DNA from: an uncultured Lachnospiraceae bacterium | GTDB taxonomy: Bacteria; Bacillota; Clostridia; Lachnospirales; Lachnospiraceae | Assembly (NCBI GenBank): GCA_949948715.1 | Contig: CATLGW010000001.1 | Span: 62,001 to 126,000, forward strand | Length of the DNA: 64,000 nt | Reading direction: 5' to 3' | Shown: piece by piece, positions 56,079-64,000 of the stretch | How positions within the stretch are numbered: the stretch's first letter is position 1 | How the letters are laid out: each line of letters starts with the position of its first letter | The notes under the pieces: model-generated | What the model saw: the letters and a program-made list of their open reading frames with translations, nothing else | What the model was told of the DNA's origin: nothing | Database searches by the model: none | Translations under genes and position numbers: made by a program

Positions 56079-56930
56079 TCAAAAATAGAAATTGCGCCAG
56101 TTCTTTATAATCTTTCCGGCTTCGTCGGAGCTCACGCCCGTGATGCGGCAGAACTCCTGGATGGCGAACACGGTCTCATGCTGGCTGATCATATGATTTA
56201 CCGACTCGAAAGCGGACCTGGGGTACTGTGCGCCGCCCACGGTGAGCATATTGTTCCGCTGCAGACGCTTACTCTGCCTTTTGTTGTTGGTGAGGAGAAA
56301 GACTAAAGAGGCAATGCCCACGGCGGTGCCTATGACGCCGAAGATAAACATTCCCCTGACAGCGTCGGCGTAGAAAGTGTCGATGTAGACGGGCAGCACA
56401 TATTTGTCAAGTTCTCCCTGGCTTTCGAACCATTCGATCTCCTCGAAATATTCCTTCATGTACCGGAACATCTTATCATCCATTTTTCGCAGAGCGCCCT
56501 GCTTGGCCAGGGTAGTTGCGCCGTAGTCGGCAGTCTGGTCGGAAAGCCAGGCCCAGGTCTCTTCCGTGATCTTCTCCATGGTCTTTCTGTCTGCGCCGGA
56601 GGGTACTTCTATGCCAATCCAGTAGGTATCCTCCCCGGAGAAGGCGGGAATGGCATAATAGTAAGTGTAGTCCCTGCTGGTGATGGATCCGTTTTGTTTC
56701 CTCGTGGTCTCCAGGGTGCCGAAGCAGCCCAGGGACAGGTCAAACTTGCTGTCGATCATGTCAAAGCTGCCGATATCGTTGTAATCGGTATCCCTGCTGT
56801 AGAGATCCACCGGAGGCAGGAAAGCAGAGATCCCGTCTTTAAAGTCCATCACTAAAAACATAATGCCTACGAAGCCCACCATCAGCCCTATGTAGCTGAA
56901 AACCCTTAAAACAGCATTTCCTTTGCGCAT
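56079..56930 (-). CDS. Bitopic/two-span membrane protein of unknown function
   Basis: A 283-residue protein with membrane segments at about residues 8-28 and 190-212. An extracytoplasmic domain of about 160 residues lies between (SFDMIDSKFDLSLGCFGTLE, YYAIPAFSGEDTYWIGIEVP). A short cytoplasmic C-terminal part includes RLQRNNMLTVGGAQYPRSAF. I do not recognise the family with certainty; similar proteins of unknown function occur in Lachnospiraceae. The ATG at 56930 follows AGAGG. It has its own promoter, and the two-component genes diverge from it. Confidence 0.75.
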   Translation of the reverse strand: MRKGNAVLRVFSYIGLMVGFVGIMFLVMDFKDGISAFLPPVDLYSRDTDYNDIGSFDMIDSKFDLSLGCFGTLETTRKQNGSITSRDYTYYYAIPAFSGEDTYWIGIEVPSGADRKTMEKITEETWAWLSDQTADYGATTLAKQGALRKMDDKMFRYMKEYFEEIEWFESQGELDKYVLPVYIDTFYADAVRGMFIFGVIGTAVGIASLVFLLTNNKRQSKRLQRNNMLTVGGAQYPRSAFESVNHMISQHETVFAIQEFCRITGVSSDEAGKIIKNWRNFYF

Positions 56931-57002
56931 TTTAGCAACCTCTTTTCTTTGTATTTTTCTCCTTTTTGAGAAGCAACGGCATAATGACCGTCCTTTTCTT
57001 AA

Positions 57003-57031
57003 ATTGTATCAAATTGCCAGGTAATTGACAA
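57003..57031 (-). promoter_or_regulatory. Promoter for the minus-strand membrane protein
   Basis: On the minus strand: TTGTCA (57031-57026), 17-nt spacer, TACAAT (57008-57003). Confidence 0.65.
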
Positions 57032-57093
57032 TCGTCTTTAGAAATTCTTTTCTTTTTTCTGAAGCTTTCCTTTTGATTTTTTTGGTTAAATAA

Positions 57094-57122
57094 ATGACAG
57101 GAAGGAAAGATACGGTTATAAT
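57094..57122 (+). promoter_or_regulatory. Promoter for the two-component genes
   Basis: ATGACA (57094-57099), 17-nt spacer, TATAAT (57117-57122); 37 nt before ATG 57159. Confidence 0.65.
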
Positions 57123-57158
57123 GGGATTACGAGAATATGAGGGCAGAGGGATAAAGGC

Positions 57159-57869
57159 ATGGAGGAAAAGTATCGCATTTTAGTCGTGGAGGATGACAGG
57201 GAAATCCGCGAGGGGATTGAGATTTATCTGAAGAATCAGGGATATGAGGTCTGCCAGGCGGCCAACGGGAAGGAGGGCCTTGCGTGCGCCTCCTGTCAGG
57301 AGATACATCTGGCCATCGTGGATATCATGATGCCGGTGATGGACGGCGTGACCATGGTGATGAAGCTGAGAGAGCAGGAGTATGAGTTCCCTGTGATTAT
57401 GCTCTCGGCCAAGTCGGAGGAGGTGGATAAGATCGTGGGGCTCAATATGGGGGCGGACGATTATGTCACCAAGCCCTTTACGCCTCTGGAGCTGATGGCC
57501 AGGGTCCGCTCCCAGCTTCGCAGGTACTCCCGTTATCTCCATGTGGTAAAGGATGAGGAGCAGTCCCATGTCTATACCATCGGCGGGCTGGAGCTGAACG
57601 AGGACACGGTGGAGGTCACCGTAGACGGGGAAGCCGTGAAGCTGACTCCCATGGAGTTTAAGATCGTGCAGCTTCTGATCAAGAATCCCGACCGGGTGTT
57701 TTCCGCGGATGAAATCTACGAGCGCATTTGGAACGAGAAGGCGGTGAACACGGATACCATTATGGTGCATATCCGGAATATCCGTCAGAAGATTGAGATT
57801 GATCCCAAGAATCCCAAGTATATCAAGGTGGTATGGGGTGTGGGGTATAAGATTGACAGTAAGGTGTAA
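57159..57869 (+). CDS. OmpR-family response regulator
   Basis: A 236-residue DNA-binding regulator. The receiver domain has the acidic pair in VVEDD, phospho-acceptor Asp55 (AIVDIMMP), the switch Ser in MLSAKSEE and Lys in YVTKPFTP. A winged-helix output domain follows (about 135-232: LTPMEFKIVQLLIKNPDRVFSADEIYERIW by its key residues, then HIRNIRQKIE and VWGVGYK). ATG 57159 comes after AGAGGG. The kinase gene starts 36 nt downstream. Confidence 0.96.
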   Translation: MEEKYRILVVEDDREIREGIEIYLKNQGYEVCQAANGKEGLACASCQEIHLAIVDIMMPVMDGVTMVMKLREQEYEFPVIMLSAKSEEVDKIVGLNMGADDYVTKPFTPLELMARVRSQLRRYSRYLHVVKDEEQSHVYTIGGLELNEDTVEVTVDGEAVKLTPMEFKIVQLLIKNPDRVFSADEIYERIWNEKAVNTDTIMVHIRNIRQKIEIDPKNPKYIKVVWGVGYKIDSKV

Positions 57870-57905
57870 TGGGAACAGGCAAAACGCTTAAAGATAGGAG
57901 TCGGT

Positions 57906-60296
57906 ATGGAGATGAACGGGGAAAAGAAAAACAGGGGAGAGCGTCGGCTCAGGGAGAGGCATCTGAAAAACTGGGTCACCTGCGGGCTGGCCCTGAGTCT
58001 TTTGTGCGCGAGTGTATTCCTCTCCCTTTACGGCTATCTGCATGAACGGCTGAAGGACCGGATTAGCCAGACCGGGAGGGAAGAGCAGTACGGGATACAG
58101 TGGCTCTGGCAGAGCAATTATCTGCTGTACCTGGATCTGTACAATAAGGTTAACGGCAGCCATCTGTCCTGCTCAGAGCTCTACCTGGGGGGGCTTTTCG
58201 AGGAGATAGAGGACCTCCGGAGGGAGATGGATCAGACAGCGGAGCAGGACGGAGAGATGACTGACTCCGAATACGTTGCGTACGAGTTAAGTCGGCAGGA
58301 ATTGCAAAGACTGGAGGGCATAAAGGAGAATTTTCAGCTCTATTTTGACCGCGTCAAGGAGTCCTATGGATTTCTGAATCGGATTTTTGATTATCAGATT
58401 GAGGATCTGGAGACCGGGGCTGTGGTGTCCAATGTGCCGGGCGGGGAGCTCTCCCCGAATGACAGCGCCTTTTACATCAGCTTTGTCTTTGACGGGGACG
58501 GCGGCATGGAGCTGGAGGAGTCTGTGGCCGTCAGGGACTTGGATGAGACAGAGCTTCGCAAATATATTGGCGGCGCTTACAGGGATCAGAATCTGTTCGA
58601 ACTGTTTTGGCTCTTTTCGGAGCGGGTGGGAGCCGATGTCTCGCCGGCCCGGTCGCTCACCGTGCCCGTAAACTGCAGAGTTACCTACCGGATCGGAGAA
58701 GATGCCTGGAATACCATTTCGGGGGGGTTGCAAAACCTTTATATCTATTGGGACGAATCTTATCAAGTGGTGCGGCTTATGGATAATTTTGACGGATACG
58801 GCAGCTACTACGGCGCTTCCTACGAGATGGGCTGGTCGGGGGGGTTCGCGGTGGTGGAGATCCTTCTGCTCATCGTCTTTGCGGCGGGGATTTTCCTGCC
58901 GGCCATCGACGGGGAAAAACCCTGGATAAAGGGGAGAATCTTTAAGACTCCTCTGGAAATCCTGGTAGTCCTTGGAATCAACATACTCAGTCTGATGACG
59001 AACCTGATGGATATGGCGCTGTATACCATGGAGGGAAGCATGGCCTCCGTCATAAGCCGGTCCTTATCTCTGTCGGAGACGGCGGGATGGAATCTGAGTT
59101 ATCTGATCAACCTTGCGGTGCTGACCTGTTACTTTTTCTTTTGCTGGTATTTGGGGGTGTGTATGCGCGGTGTCAGGGAGTTGAAAATCGGAGGTTATCT
59201 GAAGGAGCGAAGCCTGGTGGGAAGAAACGCCGCCTGGGTTTATGAGAAGATCAAGGGGTTTTACAGGGAGCTTGCGACGGTGGATCTGACAAAGAAACGC
59301 CGGAGAATCATCGTCAAGGTGGTGCTTGTCAATGCCGTAATCCTGTTTGGAATCTGCAGTCTCTGGTTTGGGGGCTGGGCGGTGACGGTGATTTATTCCC
59401 TGGGGCTGTTCTGGTTTTTAAACCATTATGTCAGCGACCTGCAGAAAAAATACGGCGTGCTCCTTCGGGCCATCAATCAGATTGCGGCGGGGTATCTGAA
59501 TGTGTCCATCACGGAGGAACTGGGGGTCTTTGAACCCTTTAAGCCGCAAATTTACAGAATACAGGAGGGATTTAAGAAAGCCGTGGAGGAGGAGACAAAG
59601 AGCCAGCGCATGAAGGCGGAACTGATCACCAATGTTTCACATGATCTGAAGACACCGCTCACTGCCATTATCACTTATATTGACCTCCTGAAGGGGGAGA
59701 ACCTGACGGAGGAACAAAGATCAGGGTATCTGGATACTCTGGAGCGGAAGGCGTTTCGCCTGAAGGCCCTGATTGAGGATCTCTTTGAGGTCAGCAAGGC
59801 AAATTCTCACAATATCACCCTTCATCTGATGGATGTGGATCTTGGCAATCTGGTCAAGCAGGCGGCCTTTGAGATGGAGGATAAGCTTAAGGAAGCGCAG
59901 CTTGACCTGCGCATGAATCTGCCGGAGGAGAAGATTGTACTGCGGCTGGACAGTCAGAAGACCTATCGGATATTCGAGAATCTGTTCGGCAATGTGGCCA
60001 AATACGCCCTTCACGGCACGAGAGTCTACGCGGAGTGCAAATGCGTGGAGGACAGGGCGGCGGTTACCTTAAAAAATATTGCCGCCGAGGAGATCACCAC
60101 GGCCGGGGAGGAACTGACGGAGCGGTTTGTCAGAGGGGATGCCTCCCGGAACACGGAGGGGAACGGCCTGGGGCTGGCCATAGCCCGGAGCTTTGCGGAG
60201 CTGCAGGGTGGTCTGCTGAAGGTGGATGTGGACGGGGATTTGTTTAAGGTGACGGTGAGCTTCCCCCTGGAGGAGGTTCCACCGAGTGAGGCGTAA
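57906..60296 (+). CDS. Sensor histidine kinase partner
   Basis: A 796-residue kinase. One membrane segment (about 25-45), a large extracytoplasmic domain to about 300, then about five to six further membrane helices up to about 510. The HisKA box is ITNVSHDLKTPLTAI with His579. The ATPase domain has the N-box IFENLFGNVAKYA and GNGLGLAIA; the usual DxGxG segment between them is replaced by LKNIAAEEIT, so that loop is divergent. The AGGAG spacing supports ATG 57906. It pairs with the regulator just upstream. The signal is unknown. Confidence 0.93.
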   Translation: MEMNGEKKNRGERRLRERHLKNWVTCGLALSLLCASVFLSLYGYLHERLKDRISQTGREEQYGIQWLWQSNYLLYLDLYNKVNGSHLSCSELYLGGLFEEIEDLRREMDQTAEQDGEMTDSEYVAYELSRQELQRLEGIKENFQLYFDRVKESYGFLNRIFDYQIEDLETGAVVSNVPGGELSPNDSAFYISFVFDGDGGMELEESVAVRDLDETELRKYIGGAYRDQNLFELFWLFSERVGADVSPARSLTVPVNCRVTYRIGEDAWNTISGGLQNLYIYWDESYQVVRLMDNFDGYGSYYGASYEMGWSGGFAVVEILLLIVFAAGIFLPAIDGEKPWIKGRIFKTPLEILVVLGINILSLMTNLMDMALYTMEGSMASVISRSLSLSETAGWNLSYLINLAVLTCYFFFCWYLGVCMRGVRELKIGGYLKERSLVGRNAAWVYEKIKGFYRELATVDLTKKRRRIIVKVVLVNAVILFGICSLWFGGWAVTVIYSLGLFWFLNHYVSDLQKKYGVLLRAINQIAAGYLNVSITEELGVFEPFKPQIYRIQEGFKKAVEEETKSQRMKAELITNVSHDLKTPLTAIITYIDLLKGENLTEEQRSGYLDTLERKAFRLKALIEDLFEVSKANSHNITLHLMDVDLGNLVKQAAFEMEDKLKEAQLDLRMNLPEEKIVLRLDSQKTYRIFENLFGNVAKYALHGTRVYAECKCVEDRAAVTLKNIAAEEITTAGEELTERFVRGDASRNTEGNGLGLAIARSFAELQGGLLKVDVDGDLFKVTVSFPLEEVPPSEA

Positions 60297-60330
60297 GTAT
60301 TGACGAGGAGCACCCGCCCCTTCGGAATGC

Positions 60331-60359
60331 TTGTAGAATATTTCTTTATGGTATATAAT
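60331..60359 (+). promoter_or_regulatory. Promoter for the GT-C-like genes
   Basis: TTGTAG (60331-60336), 17-nt spacer, TATAAT (60354-60359). Confidence 0.6.
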
Positions 60360-60389
60360 AGAGGATATTAAGCAAGCTGCGGAAGGGGC

Positions 60390-61880
60390 ATGGTTGTTTC
60401 CATGAAGAAGATATTGGAAAGTCAGAAGATATTGGCAGCTCTCGGGGCTGTGGGAATGCTGGTCATCGTATGTGTGCCGCTTCTTATCATTGCGGGATAC
60501 AATTATCCTCAGGGGGATGATTTGGGCTACAGTGCGTCGGTGCACCGCCTGGCGGAGGGCGGCGCACCCTTTTGGTCCCTTCTCTGGGAGGCGGCGGCCA
60601 AGGCCCGGGACACCTGGTCTTCCTGGCAGGGCAGCTTCTCGGCCTGTTTTCTTATGGCCCTGCAGCCGGGGGTTTTCGGGGAACGGTTTTACGGGCTGGG
60701 CACCTGGATTCTGATTGGTTCTCTGTTGGCTTCGGAGCTGATGCTGTGCCGGAGGATATTTGGGAAGAGGGCCGACAGACTCAGCCTTGTGACTCTGTGG
60801 GCGCTGGCCTGTCTTATGCAGATTTTGTTTATACCCTATTTGAACGAGGGATTTTACTGGTATAACGGCAGCGTCTATTATACCTTTTTCTATTCCCTGT
60901 CGCTTTTTTTGTGCGGGGAGACCTTTCTGCTCATGAGGGAAGGGATGACGGCGGGGCAAAAGAGGCTCCATATGTCTCTGGCGGTGTTTCTTGCCTTTCT
61001 GACGGGAGGGGGAAACCTGGCCACCGGCCTGGGAACCGCCGTGTTTCTGGCACTTTTGTGGGCTGTGGGGATCCTTGGGAAAAAGCCCTGGGTGAAAAGG
61101 CTTCTGCCCGTTCTTTTGGTGTATCTGGCGGCCTTTTTTCTGAATGTGTTCGCGCCGGGCAATCAGGTGCGTCAGATGTCTCAGTCGGAGCATATTTCCG
61201 CGGTCCGGGCAGTCTGTCTGGCCCTCTGTCATTCCTTTCGAAACTGCGTTTTCTGGTGCGATCTGAGGATGTTTCTTATTCTGGCGGCGGCGATTCCCCC
61301 TCTGTGGAGGTTGACCGGGTCAGTCCGGGGCCGTTTCCGGTTTCCCGGCCTGTTCACCGTAGCGTCCTTTTTAGTCTATGCCTCTCAGATGGCTCCCATC
61401 TCTCAGGTCAACGGCTCTTACGGCCCCTGCAGGATGGTGAATATCTTCTGGTATGGCTGCGTCGTTCTCTTTCTGACGGTGGAGGGCTACTGGCTGGGGT
61501 GGCTTCGCACTAAAAGGGGGATTATGGACCGCCTGGCGGGGGTGAGGGGCCTTGGCAGGAAATATTTCGGCGTCTTTCAGCTTGTGATGCTCCTTTTGTG
61601 GGGAGGCGCGGCGCTTGGGGGAGACCTGATGGAATGTTCCGCCTATGTGGCCTATCGTTCTTTGAAAAACGGATATGCGAAAGACTTTGCGGCGGAGTGG
61701 GAGGAGAGACTTGCCCTTTTGCGGGATGACTCCTTGGAGGAGGTATGGCTGGAGGAGTTTAAGAATCGGACGGAGCCTTTATTTTACTGCGATATCTCCC
61801 CGGACAGCGGGGACTATTTTAATCTCTCCATGGCCGAATATTACGGAAAGAAAAGCGTGAATCTAAAGAAGGGCGACTGA
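60390..61880 (+). CDS. Multi-spanning membrane protein, DUF6056/GT-C-like
   Basis: A 496-residue protein with about eleven membrane segments. The first extracytoplasmic loop has NYPQGDDLGYS, with the double Asp seen in DUF6056-type proteins; FYWYNGSVYY and a W-SWQGSF segment follow. This layout resembles GT-C glycosyltransferases, but donor and acceptor are unknown. A soluble tail of about 75 residues ends the protein. ATG 60390 almost touches GGAAGGGG; ATG 60402 is an alternative. The next gene is also GT-C-like. Confidence 0.7.
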   Translation: MVVSMKKILESQKILAALGAVGMLVIVCVPLLIIAGYNYPQGDDLGYSASVHRLAEGGAPFWSLLWEAAAKARDTWSSWQGSFSACFLMALQPGVFGERFYGLGTWILIGSLLASELMLCRRIFGKRADRLSLVTLWALACLMQILFIPYLNEGFYWYNGSVYYTFFYSLSLFLCGETFLLMREGMTAGQKRLHMSLAVFLAFLTGGGNLATGLGTAVFLALLWAVGILGKKPWVKRLLPVLLVYLAAFFLNVFAPGNQVRQMSQSEHISAVRAVCLALCHSFRNCVFWCDLRMFLILAAAIPPLWRLTGSVRGRFRFPGLFTVASFLVYASQMAPISQVNGSYGPCRMVNIFWYGCVVLFLTVEGYWLGWLRTKRGIMDRLAGVRGLGRKYFGVFQLVMLLLWGGAALGGDLMECSAYVAYRSLKNGYAKDFAAEWEERLALLRDDSLEEVWLEEFKNRTEPLFYCDISPDSGDYFNLSMAEYYGKKSVNLKKGD

Positions 61881-61988
61881 CGCGTCGGTTATCGGGACCC
61901 CAGGCGAATAATTGACGCGGGAATACGGCTCTCAAAGAGAGTGAATCAAAGAAAGGGACCTTTAAGTGCTGCAATGAGGAGCGTGGAT

Positions 61989-63557
61989 ATGGGAGAACTG
62001 GAAAAGTCACAAAGGGGGAGAGGAATCGGCGTGACAGAAATCGCCAGAGGGTTTGTGAGTCTTCTCTGCCTGTGTTTGGCGGCGGTTATTTTTTTCTATG
62101 GCATGAGAACCTCCTTCTCCCATTGGGATGAGGAAAAGGGCGGTTACACGGAGCTTTTTCTGCCCCGGGTGAGAGATGACCTGGGGGGAAATGTTATTTC
62201 GCTTCTGGCGATGCTTGTGGGGGTATGGCTTATCTATCATTTTATAAGGCCCTTATTCCGGCGGGGATGTCTGCAAAAGGGCATCCCGTGGTTTTTTACG
62301 GCGGCGGTCCTTCTTTTGTCGGCCGGGTTTGTGATCTCCCTGAGAGTAATCCCCATCCTGGATCCCGGCATGATTGTAGCCATGGTGGAGGAGGCCTTGC
62401 GGGGGGACTGGCACTGCTTTGAGCAGGGGCAGTATATGTCCAATTATTTTCACCAGGCGGGACTGTTCGGGGTGCTGTATTTTCTGGGGGGACTGTTTCC
62501 CCAGGGCTGGCGGTATTATCAGTTTGTCAATTGTCTGGCTCTGGGGGGGATTGCGGCGGTGGGAAGTCGCCTGGCAGAGCGGACGGGGCATGTAAGGGGC
62601 GGGTATGTTTATCGGATGCTTTTGCTGACCTGTGTTCCGGCCTATCTCTACACCGCTTTTATCTACGGAGAGCTTCTGTCGACTTTTTTGTGTCTCTGCG
62701 CGGTTTTGACGGCGGTCTTGGCCCTGGAGGGGAAGGACGGCCCGGGCAGGCTGTTTTTGCTCCTCCTCTTCATGTTCGGAGGTATCTGGATCAGGAAAAA
62801 TTCCCTGATCGTGCTGGCGGCTCTTGTGCTGTATGCGCTCTGGAAGGCTCTGGCGGACAGGAGGCCTGCCCGTCTCAAAATCGCTGCGGCGCTGCTTTTG
62901 TCTTTGGTCCCCTATTTCGTGTGCGGAAATCTCATCTTTCGGGACCGCATTGAACGGCATGAGGGAATCCCGGCGGCGGCCTGGGTGGTGATGGGGATGG
63001 AAAAGAGCTCCATGGGATATGGGTATTTCAATTCCTTTGCCACCCTGACCTTTGCCGAATGCGGGTACGACGCCGAGCTCACCAGGCAGGTCGCCCATGA
63101 GACCATAGGGCGGATCGCGGCCTATTATCTGGAGCATCCCCGGGAGGGATTGGAGTTTTATAAGGAAAAGGTGCTCTGGCAGTGGACGGATCCCAGCTTT
63201 GAGAGTATGTTCTGCACCAGGGAGTTTGAGAACAGAGGACTTTTGCGGGAGGCTTATTACGGAGATTTGCGGAGCAAAGTGTGGCGTATGATGGAATGGC
63301 AGCAGAATTTTGTCTATTTCGGACTGTTAGTGGCCTTTGGAGCGGAGTGCCGCAGAAAAAGCGGCGGCGGGATGATCTTCCAGCTTCTCTTTCTGGGCGC
63401 CTTCTTTTTCAGCGTGTTGTGGGAGGCGAAACCCAGGTATGTCTTTATGGGATATATGATGATTCTGCCCATGGCGGCCCGGGGAATCGGGCTGTGGTGC
63501 GTTGCGGCGGAAGGGCTTGGGGGAAGGCTGCGGGATTTTTCTGACAGATATATTTGA
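61989..63557 (+). CDS. GT-C-like membrane glycosyltransferase family protein
   Basis: A 522-residue protein with about ten membrane segments. It has IPILDPGMIVAMVEEAL in the loop after the third segment, QGQYMSNYFHQAGLFGVLYFLGG, IYGELLSTFLC and GGIWIRKNSLIV. These resemble the catalytic-loop Asp and following helices of PMT/ArnT-like transferases, which use polyprenyl-phosphate sugars. ATG 61989 is preferred because GAGGAG lies 7 nt upstream; the frame is open to GTG 61941. The pair with the previous gene suggests a shared envelope-glycan role, which is inference. Confidence 0.72.
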   Translation: MGELEKSQRGRGIGVTEIARGFVSLLCLCLAAVIFFYGMRTSFSHWDEEKGGYTELFLPRVRDDLGGNVISLLAMLVGVWLIYHFIRPLFRRGCLQKGIPWFFTAAVLLLSAGFVISLRVIPILDPGMIVAMVEEALRGDWHCFEQGQYMSNYFHQAGLFGVLYFLGGLFPQGWRYYQFVNCLALGGIAAVGSRLAERTGHVRGGYVYRMLLLTCVPAYLYTAFIYGELLSTFLCLCAVLTAVLALEGKDGPGRLFLLLLFMFGGIWIRKNSLIVLAALVLYALWKALADRRPARLKIAAALLLSLVPYFVCGNLIFRDRIERHEGIPAAAWVVMGMEKSSMGYGYFNSFATLTFAECGYDAELTRQVAHETIGRIAAYYLEHPREGLEFYKEKVLWQWTDPSFESMFCTREFENRGLLREAYYGDLRSKVWRMMEWQQNFVYFGLLVAFGAECRRKSGGGMIFQLLFLGAFFFSVLWEAKPRYVFMGYMMILPMAARGIGLWCVAAEGLGGRLRDFSDRYI

Positions 63558-63582
63558 ACATTTGAAAAGTCTGTGCTATGAT
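63554..63582 (+). promoter_or_regulatory. Promoter for leuC, overlapping the upstream stop codon
   Basis: TTGAAC (63554-63559), 17-nt spacer, TATGAT (63577-63582). Confidence 0.65.
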
Positions 63583-63627
63583 TAGTAGTATTGACGAAAC
63601 AAAAGTTCTGACGATGGAGGAATACAT

Positions 63628-64000
63628 ATGGGAATGACAATGACGCAGAAGATTCTGGCGGTAGCGGCGGGCCTTCCGAAGGTGGAGGCGGGGCAGTTGA
63701 TCGAGGCGAAGCTCGATCTGGTTTTGGGCAATGATATCACCAGCCCTGTGGCCATCAAGGAGATGGAGAAGATGAAGGTGACGGGCGTGTTCGACCGGGA
63801 CAAGATCGCTTTGGTGCCCGACCACTTTGTGCCCAACAAGGATATCAAATCCGCAGAGCACTGTAAATGTGTCAGGGAGTTTGCCCGCCAAAACGAGATC
63901 ACCAACTATTTCGAGGTGGGGGAGATGGGAATCGAGCACGCGCTGCTTCCGGAGAAGGGCCTCACGGTTCCCGGGGACGTGATTATCGGGGCCGATTCCC
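63628..64000 (+). CDS. leuC: 3-isopropylmalate dehydratase large subunit, 3' end outside the window
   Basis: The first 124 residues of an aconitase-family protein of the LeuC/homoaconitase type. [43 protein letters not shown] is seen by its key residues, then [18 protein letters not shown] and [13 protein letters not shown], with an HALLPE substrate-loop segment. The enzyme isomerises 2-isopropylmalate in leucine synthesis with LeuD. ATG 63628 follows GGAGG at 7 nt. The Fe-S Cys ligands lie beyond the window. Confidence 0.92.
   Translation, partial: MGMTMTQKILAVAAGLPKVEAGQLIEAKLDLVLGNDITSPVAIKEMEKMKVTGVFDRDKIALVPDHFVPNKDIKSAEHCKCVREFARQNEITNYFEVGEMGIEHALLPEKGLTVPGDVIIGADS

Noticed and set aside
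63445-63939. Minus-strand frame opposite the start of leuC
   Set aside because: Composition is typical of a reverse-strand shadow and leuC is unambiguous.

Overview
The window reads as a stretch of chromosome from a low-to-mid GC Firmicute of the class Clostridia, most likely a Lachnospiraceae gut anaerobe. Reasons: strong AGGAGG-type ribosome binding sites with frequent TTG/GTG starts; the Prp protease next to an L27 with a cleavable N-terminal extension; the HlyD-like/YggS/SepF trio; DUF4321, DUF4190 and DUF4870 proteins; a very long clostridial-type PBP2; and a MinCDE system inside an mre/rodA cluster. No rRNA, tRNA, CRISPR array, prophage or insertion sequence was seen. All but three genes lie on the + strand.

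Layout. 1-3.3 kb: end of a secreted repeat protein, a Wzz-like membrane protein with a degenerate kinase-like tail, and a chemoreceptor. 3.5-11.9 kb: mutS-mutL-miaA, a PLP enzyme of the methionine gamma-lyase/aluminium-resistance family, a DUF4321 protein and radC. 11.9-21.6 kb: a cell-shape and division-site block (mreB, mreC, mreD, PBP2, minC, minD, minE, rodA, mgsA, a D,D-carboxypeptidase lipoprotein). 21.7-27.9 kb: a small P-loop protein, an HlyD-like protein, yggS, sepF, a tandem array of about 134-bp palindromic repeats, aroB, lspA and an RluD-type pseudouridine synthase. 28-36.8 kb: a cytidylate-kinase-like protein, a large hybrid histidine kinase, then the ribosome/GTPase operons rplU-prp-rpmA and obgE-yhbY-nadD-yqeK-rsfS. 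36.9-44.7 kb: a DUF378 protein on the minus strand, a complete branched-chain amino acid ABC importer (livJ, then livHMGF), a second cytidylate-kinase-like protein and a GT-C-like membrane protein. 44.8-47 kb: four small membrane proteins (TM2/zinc ribbon, DUF4190, DUF2752, DUF4870) and a convergent lipoprotein. 47.3-54 kb: metH, ilvB, two consecutive ilvN-type ACT proteins and ilvC. 54.1-64 kb: an ABC exporter, a minus-strand membrane protein, a two-component system, two more GT-C-like membrane proteins and the start of leuC.

How the genes fit together. The mre-PBP2-rodA block builds the lateral wall while MinCDE and SepF place the septum. The liv importer and the ilv/leu enzymes are two routes to branched-chain amino acids within 26 kb. 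Prp trims the L27 encoded 3 nt downstream of it, and obgE, yhbY and rsfS act on ribosome assembly. Many transcription units show sigma-A promoters with an exact 17-nt spacer, so unit boundaries are fairly clear.

Most of the window is core genome. No wholly new system is evident. The least explained elements are the nested palindromic repeat family, the Wzz/pseudo-kinase protein, an MreB with an altered phosphate-binding motif, the four-gene small-membrane-protein cluster, and tandem ACT subunits with a structured leader between them.
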